From Magnetococcales bacterium DCbin4 (GTDB lineage: Bacteria > Pseudomonadota > Magnetococcia > Magnetococcales > UBA8363), in contig PEAN01000011.1 of assembly GCA_002753735.1 (NCBI GenBank), positions 1 through 64,000 on the forward strand: a stretch of 64,000 nt of DNA. Direction: 5' to 3'. Position 1 is the first letter of the stretch, and the number at the start of each line of letters is the position of its first letter. The notes under the pieces are model-generated. The model was not told the DNA's origin. It did no database searches and saw nothing but the letters and a program-made list of their open reading frames with translations. The position numbers and the translations under genes were made by a program. Shown here one piece after another: positions 59,448 to 64,000 of this stretch.

Positions 59448-60968
59448 ATGAAATATCGGTTGATTCATTCATTTGTCCTGATGGTTATGTTATGGATCGC
59501 CCCCGCTGCATGGGGCGCGGAGACGAAATTGACCTTTGTTCATGTCAATGATGTCTACGAACTGCAACCGCGTCATGGGATGGGTGGCGTGGCCGCCTTG
59601 GGGACGCTGTTACAGGAATATCGCAAGCATCATCCCCGGATGATCTTCACCTTCGGGGGTGATCTGCTCTCCCCCTCTTTATTGTCCGGGGTGGCCCAGG
59701 GACGCCAGATGATCGAAGCCATGAACGCCCTGGGGATGGAAGTCGCCGTCCCCGGCAATCATGAATTTGATTTTGGACCCGAACCCATGTCCCAACAACT
59801 GCGCAACTCCCGCGGGGTATGGCTGGCATCCAACATGGCAACCAGTGATGGCACACTGGTACCCGGAACCCGGCGGCAACTCATTCGTGACATCGATGGC
59901 ATCAAGGTGGGCTTTTTCGGACTGATCACCCCCGACACCGCACACACGTCCAAACCTGGGCCGAATATCGTCTTTGCCCCATTTTTGGAAACCGCACAAA
60001 AGGAGGTGATCGACCTCAAGGCCAAAGGGGTCCAGGTGATCGTGGCACTGACCCATTTGTCACTTGCCGAAGATCGGCAACTGGCCTCGGAAATCAAAGG
60101 AATCGATCTGATCCTGGGGGGGCATGACCATGATCCCATCGCCATCCATGAACATGGTGTCTTGATCATCAAGTCAGGTTCCGACAATCGTTACGTCAGT
60201 ATCGTCGAACTGATCGCAAACACCCCCCCTCCCGGACAATCCATATCCTTGCAATATTCCTGGCAGGTACGGCCCGTGGTGGGAATCGCCCCTGATCCAA
60301 CCCTCGTGTCGCTTGTGGCACGCTGGCAAAAAACCTTGGATGACACGCTGGGTGAACCCCTGGTGAAGGTTTCACAGCCGTTCGACACCCTCGAAGGATC
60401 GGTGCGTACCCGGGAAAACCCCCTGGGCAATCTGGTGACCGACGCCATGCGACAAGCCGTAGGAGGAGAAGTGGCGCTCATGAATGGTGGCGGCCTGCGT
60501 GGCAACCGTACCTATCCCGCTGGTTACCATTTCACCGCCAAGGATATCCTGACCGAACTCCCGTTCGGCAACGTCACCGTATTACTTGATGTCAAAGGAA
60601 AAGATCTGTTGGAGGTTTTGGAGCGTGCCGTCAGTCAGGTCGAACACGGAGCAGGCCGATTCCCCCAGGTATCAGGTCTGACATTCTCCTTTGATCCCAC
60701 CCGGACCGCGGGCCAACGCATTCTGGCTGTTCGTGTCGGTGCAGATCCACTCGACAGCGAACGCTCATACCGGGTGGCCACCACCGACTACCTGGCTTCG
60801 GGCAAGGATGGATATGACGCCCTGCAACGGGGAACCCTGCGAATCGATCCCCGCGCGGCAACCCTGGTTTCCAATCATGTCAAGGAATGGTTGCTCGCCC
60901 ACAAGGAATGGAGACCACGCATCGAAGGACGAATCATCGCCACGAAATCATTGCGTGACGCACAATGA
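59448..60968 (+). CDS. Exported 5'-nucleotidase/UshA-family phosphohydrolase
   Basis: A 506-residue periplasmic enzyme. The signal (MKYRLIHSFVLMVMLWIAPA...WGA) precedes a metallophosphoesterase domain (FVHVNDVYELQP, FTFGGDLLSPSLL, VPGNHEFDFGPE, VALTHLSLAEDRQLA, LILGGHDHDP) and a C-terminal substrate domain (ENPLGNLVTDAMRQAVGGEV, LMNGGGLRGNRTYPAG, DYLASGKDGYD). The family hydrolyses nucleotides outside the cytoplasm. The first metal motif reads HVNDVYE rather than HTNDxHG, so two usual ligand positions differ. Confidence 0.92.
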   Translation: MKYRLIHSFVLMVMLWIAPAAWGAETKLTFVHVNDVYELQPRHGMGGVAALGTLLQEYRKHHPRMIFTFGGDLLSPSLLSGVAQGRQMIEAMNALGMEVAVPGNHEFDFGPEPMSQQLRNSRGVWLASNMATSDGTLVPGTRRQLIRDIDGIKVGFFGLITPDTAHTSKPGPNIVFAPFLETAQKEVIDLKAKGVQVIVALTHLSLAEDRQLASEIKGIDLILGGHDHDPIAIHEHGVLIIKSGSDNRYVSIVELIANTPPPGQSISLQYSWQVRPVVGIAPDPTLVSLVARWQKTLDDTLGEPLVKVSQPFDTLEGSVRTRENPLGNLVTDAMRQAVGGEVALMNGGGLRGNRTYPAGYHFTAKDILTELPFGNVTVLLDVKGKDLLEVLERAVSQVEHGAGRFPQVSGLTFSFDPTRTAGQRILAVRVGADPLDSERSYRVATTDYLASGKDGYDALQRGTLRIDPRAATLVSNHVKEWLLAHKEWRPRIEGRIIATKSLRDAQ

Positions 60969-61018
60969 ACCATCCCCCGCCAGCAGGGCCTACCGAAAAG
61001 CCAGAAAAGAACCCTGCT

Positions 61019-61408
61019 TCAAGGGAGGTATCCACTCCGCAACGAGGCGTTCCAACGTCCACCCGACCCCGTTGGATCATCACAATAGGACCATTCACCC
61101 AGCAACCGGCTACCATCTTCGTTCGCACGCCAAGACACCCTGCCCCAATAATGGGTACCGACCTGGGGTGTTCTGCAACGTCTTTCAGAGGTGGGCTGCA
61201 ACCAGATCAGCGCCAGGGAACCGTCATCGGCCACCTGCCCCGCCAAGGTCCCCTGGTAGCGGCTGTACCGGCCACTGACCGATCCATCCGGATTGACATC
61301 CAGGTGGACCGGCCCAAAGTCGGAGTGCCATTCACTCCCACCCGCTTTCGCAGCCCCGGCTGCAAACATCCATGACATCATCATCAGTAACGCCGCAGTC
61401 CATTTCAT
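61019..61408 (-). CDS. Small exported beta-rich protein
   Basis: 129 residues. The signal (MKWTAALLMMMSWMFAAGAA/KAG) follows GGGAG at 10 bases. The mature part contains GPVHLDVNPDGSVSGRYSRY, GTLAGQVADDGSLALIW, two cysteines and GEWSYCDDP. The alternating pattern suggests a small beta-barrel or jelly-roll, but no family is recognised. It is last in a minus-strand run behind the type I secretion genes. Confidence 0.68.
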   Translation of the reverse strand: MKWTAALLMMMSWMFAAGAAKAGGSEWHSDFGPVHLDVNPDGSVSGRYSRYQGTLAGQVADDGSLALIWLQPTSERRCRTPQVGTHYWGRVSWRANEDGSRLLGEWSYCDDPTGSGGRWNASLRSGYLP

Positions 61409-61464
61409 CACATTTCAACTCCCGATATGGATACGAACACCATCAACCCCGGGGCAATCGCCCA

Positions 61465-61794
61465 TCAACCCCGCGAAGGGGGGAACTCCTTTTTTTTCTT
61501 GATCGTTTCGACCACCGATTCAATCCTCACCCCAACCCCCATGGTGTCGATGGCCTGCACCAATCTGTCCAGATCGACGGGGCCATAGAGAAAGACTTCC
61601 TGCACCCCATGGCCGGTGACACGCAACCGGATCCGTCCCGAATCGGAGGATATTTTGACGCGACAATCACCCCCACCCCGACCACGGGCGTTGATCGGCC
61701 CGGGATGAGGATGAAATCCCGCCTTGCGCAACGCCTTGCACAAAAGAGCAGCCTTTTCAGTCAAACTGCTGTGTCTTGTGGTGCGTCGGTTCAT
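61465..61794 (-). CDS. Hypothetical basic protein
   Basis: A 109-residue cytoplasmic protein without signal or membrane segment, very basic at both ends. The middle (GDCRVKISSDSGRIRLRVTG, LYGPVDLDRLVQAIDTMGVG) reads like a small alpha/beta domain. It is 13 bases after the preceding frame, so they are probably co-transcribed. No function can be given. Confidence 0.5.
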   Translation of the reverse strand: MNRRTTRHSSLTEKAALLCKALRKAGFHPHPGPINARGRGGGDCRVKISSDSGRIRLRVTGHGVQEVFLYGPVDLDRLVQAIDTMGVGVRIESVVETIKKKKEFPPSRG

Positions 61795-61807
61795 GAAACG
61801 AAATCAT

Positions 61808-62086
61808 TCACCCACCAAGATCCAACTGGGTCCAGCGGCCCTGATAATGGAAAATGGCCCGAGGAAAAAGCAAGGTCACCCCATCCACGACCGTACCACG
61901 CTCCCACCGTTCCACCCGTACCCGCCCTTTGAGCAGGGCATCGACATACTCTGCCACCGGGATCCCCAACCCCTGGGCCACCCTTCGATCCATCTCCCCC
62001 GCGTTGGCATCACATCCCATACTCGACCAGACTCCCATGACACTGGATACAAGATCTGCACCCTGGAGACAATCCCCGTCATTCAA
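61808..62086 (-). CDS. Hypothetical protein behind hlyD
   Basis: A 92-residue frame with a TTG start and poor ribosome-binding site. The sequence (MDRRVAQGLGIPVAEYVDAL, VERWERGTVVDGVTLLFPRA) looks like a real protein and recalls no family. The frame is the same as that of the HlyD gene, separated from it by one TGA and 12 sense codons, so the true start is unclear. Confidence 0.45.
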   Translation of the reverse strand: MNDGDCLQGADLVSSVMGVWSSMGCDANAGEMDRRVAQGLGIPVAEYVDALLKGRVRVERWERGTVVDGVTLLFPRAIFHYQGRWTQLDLGG

Positions 62087-62122
62087 GAGGAGGGGAGAAC
62101 CCTGATTCCACGATATTGGTGA

Positions 62123-63421
62123 TCAAAGCTCCTTCATGGCCAGTTGGGCACTTGAGATGAACGGGGACAACAGGTATTCCAATACCGTCCGCTGGCCCGT
62201 ATGAATCAGAATCTGCACGATCATTCCCGGATAGAGCAGATAGCGATTATCACCATGGCTGAAAAAGGTTTTTTCCGTCTCCACCCGCACCTTGTAGAAC
62301 GGCAACCCCTTTTCGGTCACCAAGGTATCCGGACTGATGGCGGCAACCACCCCTTCGATCTTACCATAACGGGCCGCATCGGCACCAATCAAACGAATCT
62401 CGGCCAACTGACCCGGCTGCACATGACCGATGTCCCGGGTTGACAATTTGGATTCGATGACCAGACGATCCCCTTTTGGGACCAGCTCCAACACCACATC
62501 TCCCGGTTTGATCACCCCGCCGATGGTGAACACATGCAGCGTCTTCACCACCCCCTCAACCGGTGCCCGGATCACCGTCCGGTCCAGATTGTCCCGAAAT
62601 TTGCCCGACCGGGCGGCGATTTCCTGCAACTCCCGCCGGACCGCCTCCAGTTGCGTCTCCGACTCGGCGACGAAGGCACTTTGCCGTCCCACCAGACGCA
62701 TCTGGGCCTCCTTGAGCGCGGACTGGGCACGGCTCAAGGCAACCTTGTCCTCCTCCAACTTTCCTTCCAGGGCATTGGCTTCCTTCAACAGATCCAGATG
62801 ACCATAACGATTGGTGATGTCCCGTTTCAACAGCGAAGTACTGATTGAGACCTGTTCCCGAATCAACGCCAACCGTTTTTCCTGATTGGCGATCCGAGCC
62901 TGGGTTTCTGCGATGTCCTGAGTGCGCTGACTGACCAATTCGCGCTGTTCGGAAAGAAGATTTTCCTGATGCCGCCGACGATTTTGAAACAAACCCAGGG
63001 TCTGTGCGACCAGATCGGGATGGAGACGGCGGAATTGGGCATCGAACTCCAAATGTTGGGTCCCGGCAACCTCGGCCGCCAACCGTTGCTCCTCCGCCTG
63101 AAGCGAAACCTGGCGGGCCTGCAATTCCTGGACATCCGAATCACGCGCCGTCGGTTCCAGGGTCACCAATTCCTCCCCTTGCCCGACCGCATCCCCCTCG
63201 CGCACATGAATGCTGCGGACGATCCCCCCTTCCAGGTGCTGGACCTTCTTGACCTTACCCGACGGCGACACTTCGCCCTCCGCCAGCGAAATGATGTCCA
63301 ACACCCCCCAATGAGCCCACAGGCCCAGGAGAACGAAGACCAGCACCAGCACGAGGAAAAAACGCCGATCTTCCCGCCGGTATCCGGTATCCACTTCGAT
63401 ATGATAAACCACGTCCGTCAT
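62123..63421 (-). CDS. HlyD-family type I secretion adaptor
   Basis: A 432-residue periplasmic adaptor. It has a short cytoplasmic N-terminus, one TM helix (FFLVLVLVFVLLGLWAHWGV), a barrel-sandwich half (VQHLEGGIVRSIHVREGDAV), a long coiled coil (about 100-290) and the returning half (IRAPVEGVVKTLHVFTIGGV, IKPGDVVLELVP). With an ABC ATPase and TolC it forms a type I exporter. The ATG at 63419-63421 follows GGGCGGGTGATC; a GTG two codons earlier overlaps the ABC gene stop. Confidence 0.93.
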   Translation of the reverse strand: MTDVVYHIEVDTGYRREDRRFFLVLVLVFVLLGLWAHWGVLDIISLAEGEVSPSGKVKKVQHLEGGIVRSIHVREGDAVGQGEELVTLEPTARDSDVQELQARQVSLQAEEQRLAAEVAGTQHLEFDAQFRRLHPDLVAQTLGLFQNRRRHQENLLSEQRELVSQRTQDIAETQARIANQEKRLALIREQVSISTSLLKRDITNRYGHLDLLKEANALEGKLEEDKVALSRAQSALKEAQMRLVGRQSAFVAESETQLEAVRRELQEIAARSGKFRDNLDRTVIRAPVEGVVKTLHVFTIGGVIKPGDVVLELVPKGDRLVIESKLSTRDIGHVQPGQLAEIRLIGADAARYGKIEGVVAAISPDTLVTEKGLPFYKVRVETEKTFFSHGDNRYLLYPGMIVQILIHTGQRTVLEYLLSPFISSAQLAMKEL

Positions 63422-63423
63422 GA

Positions 63424-64000
63424 TCACCCGCCCCCGGCACCGGGCATCGTCCGCCGCAACAACGGTTTGGGTTTGATGTTCAAATCAAGAAACGCGTCGG
63501 CCAGATCCTGGAATGGTGCGACATCATGGGTCATGACGATGACCGTCCGACCGTCGTTTTTCAAGGCTGCGAGGAGCGTCATGACACTGGCGATGCCCTG
63601 GGCATCCAATCCTTCCAACGGATCATCGAACACCGCCACCCGCCCATCACCGACCAAGCCCCGCGCCAGGGCAATCCGCCGCCGCAACCCCAACGACAGA
63701 TACCCCCCTCCACCCTCGAGGGGGGGGTGCAGGCCATCGGGGCTTTCATTGACAAAGCGACGCAACCCCGCCGCATCGATCATCCTATTCAAACGATCCA
63801 GCGGAACATCAGGACGGTTGACCGTGATGTTTTCCAGGAGTGACCCTTCAAAGAAAACCGGCTCCTGGGGGAAATAGATCAATTGCCGCCGCCACCAGGA
63901 GGCCGCCATCTGGCGAAACTCCAACCCATCCGCCAACAATTTGCCCCGCACCGGTTCCAGATAACCCGTCAACAAGCGCGCAAGCGTCGTCTTTCCCGCC
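63424..64000 (-). CDS. Type I secretion ABC ATPase, C-terminal part
   Basis: The nucleotide-binding domain of an ABC exporter; the N-terminal part lies beyond the right edge. Visible are the end of Walker A (GGKTTLARLLTGYLEP), a Q-loop (IYFPQEPVFFEGSLLENITV), a signature loop reading YLSLGLRRRIALARGL instead of LSGGQRQR, Walker B VAVFDDPLEGLDA with Asp in place of the catalytic Glu, and the H-loop VIVMTHD. Placement before HlyD indicates a LapB/HlyB-type exporter. The altered catalytic positions suggest slow or regulated ATP hydrolysis. Confidence 0.88.
   Translation of the reverse strand, partial: AGKTTLARLLTGYLEPVRGKLLADGLEFRQMAASWWRRQLIYFPQEPVFFEGSLLENITVNRPDVPLDRLNRMIDAAGLRRFVNESPDGLHPPLEGGGGYLSLGLRRRIALARGLVGDGRVAVFDDPLEGLDAQGIASVMTLLAALKNDGRTVIVMTHDVAPFQDLADAFLDLNIKPKPLLRRTMPGAGGG

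Overview
The window is a dense stretch of a Gram-negative bacterial chromosome. Evidence: Sec signal peptides, an outer-membrane porin, a type I secretion adaptor, HD-GYP/PilZ c-di-GMP proteins and a single-chain PurL. The very high density of hybrid histidine kinases, HD-GYP regulators and a FIST sensor recalls environmental Proteobacteria such as the magnetotactic Magnetococcales; that placement is an inference from gene content, and no marker gene settles it. There is no rRNA, tRNA or CRISPR array that I can see.

Region 1 (1-6.1 kb, minus strand, visibly more AT-rich) holds a HlyC-type toxin-activating lysine acyltransferase. Downstream of it are three paralogous exported proteins built on a TolB/WD40-like module with a WYWR(H/D) signature; the last runs off the left edge. 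A small exported-protein gene with a frameshift lies upstream. Region 2 (6.4-15.9 kb) is an accessory island bounded by transposase remnants: an Rpn-type nuclease/transposase gene interrupted by an amber codon, translationally coupled to a large 2OG-Fe(II) oxygenase, and divergent from it a SNF2 helicase of about 1,400 residues.

Region 3 (16-34.5 kb) has two signalling operons facing each other. The plus-strand one encodes a membrane hybrid kinase, a cytoplasmic hybrid kinase with an N-terminal substrate-binding-protein domain, a REC-HD-GYP protein and a REC-PP2C phosphatase. The minus-strand one encodes a PotD-like binding protein, a membrane histidine kinase, a FIST protein, a large PAS hybrid kinase and a REC-HD-GYP protein. 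A Rpn remnant and a TIR-bounded palindrome lie between them, and a related, much larger nested-hairpin element (34.7-35.15 kb) lies upstream of the second operon.

Region 4 (35.2-51.4 kb, minus strand) is mostly housekeeping: ffh-rpsP-trmD-rplS-rnhB (without rimM), a rhodanese, a kinase/DUF3369-HD-GYP pair, maf, a single-pass membrane protein, purL, purC and a YmdB-family phosphoesterase. Region 5 (51.6-64 kb) is mixed: LbtU-like porin, moaD-mobB, trxB, an H-NOX-PilZ fusion, a 49-residue membrane protein, panE, a CxxxCH cytochrome, a macrodomain protein, an FkbM methyltransferase, a 5'-nucleotidase family protein, and a minus-strand cluster of three small proteins behind a HlyD adaptor and a type I secretion ABC ATPase that runs off the right edge.

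The unifying theme is c-di-GMP and phosphorelay signalling: three HD-GYP regulators, one PilZ protein and no GGDEF protein in the window, so the window encodes candidates for c-di-GMP breakdown and response rather than synthesis.
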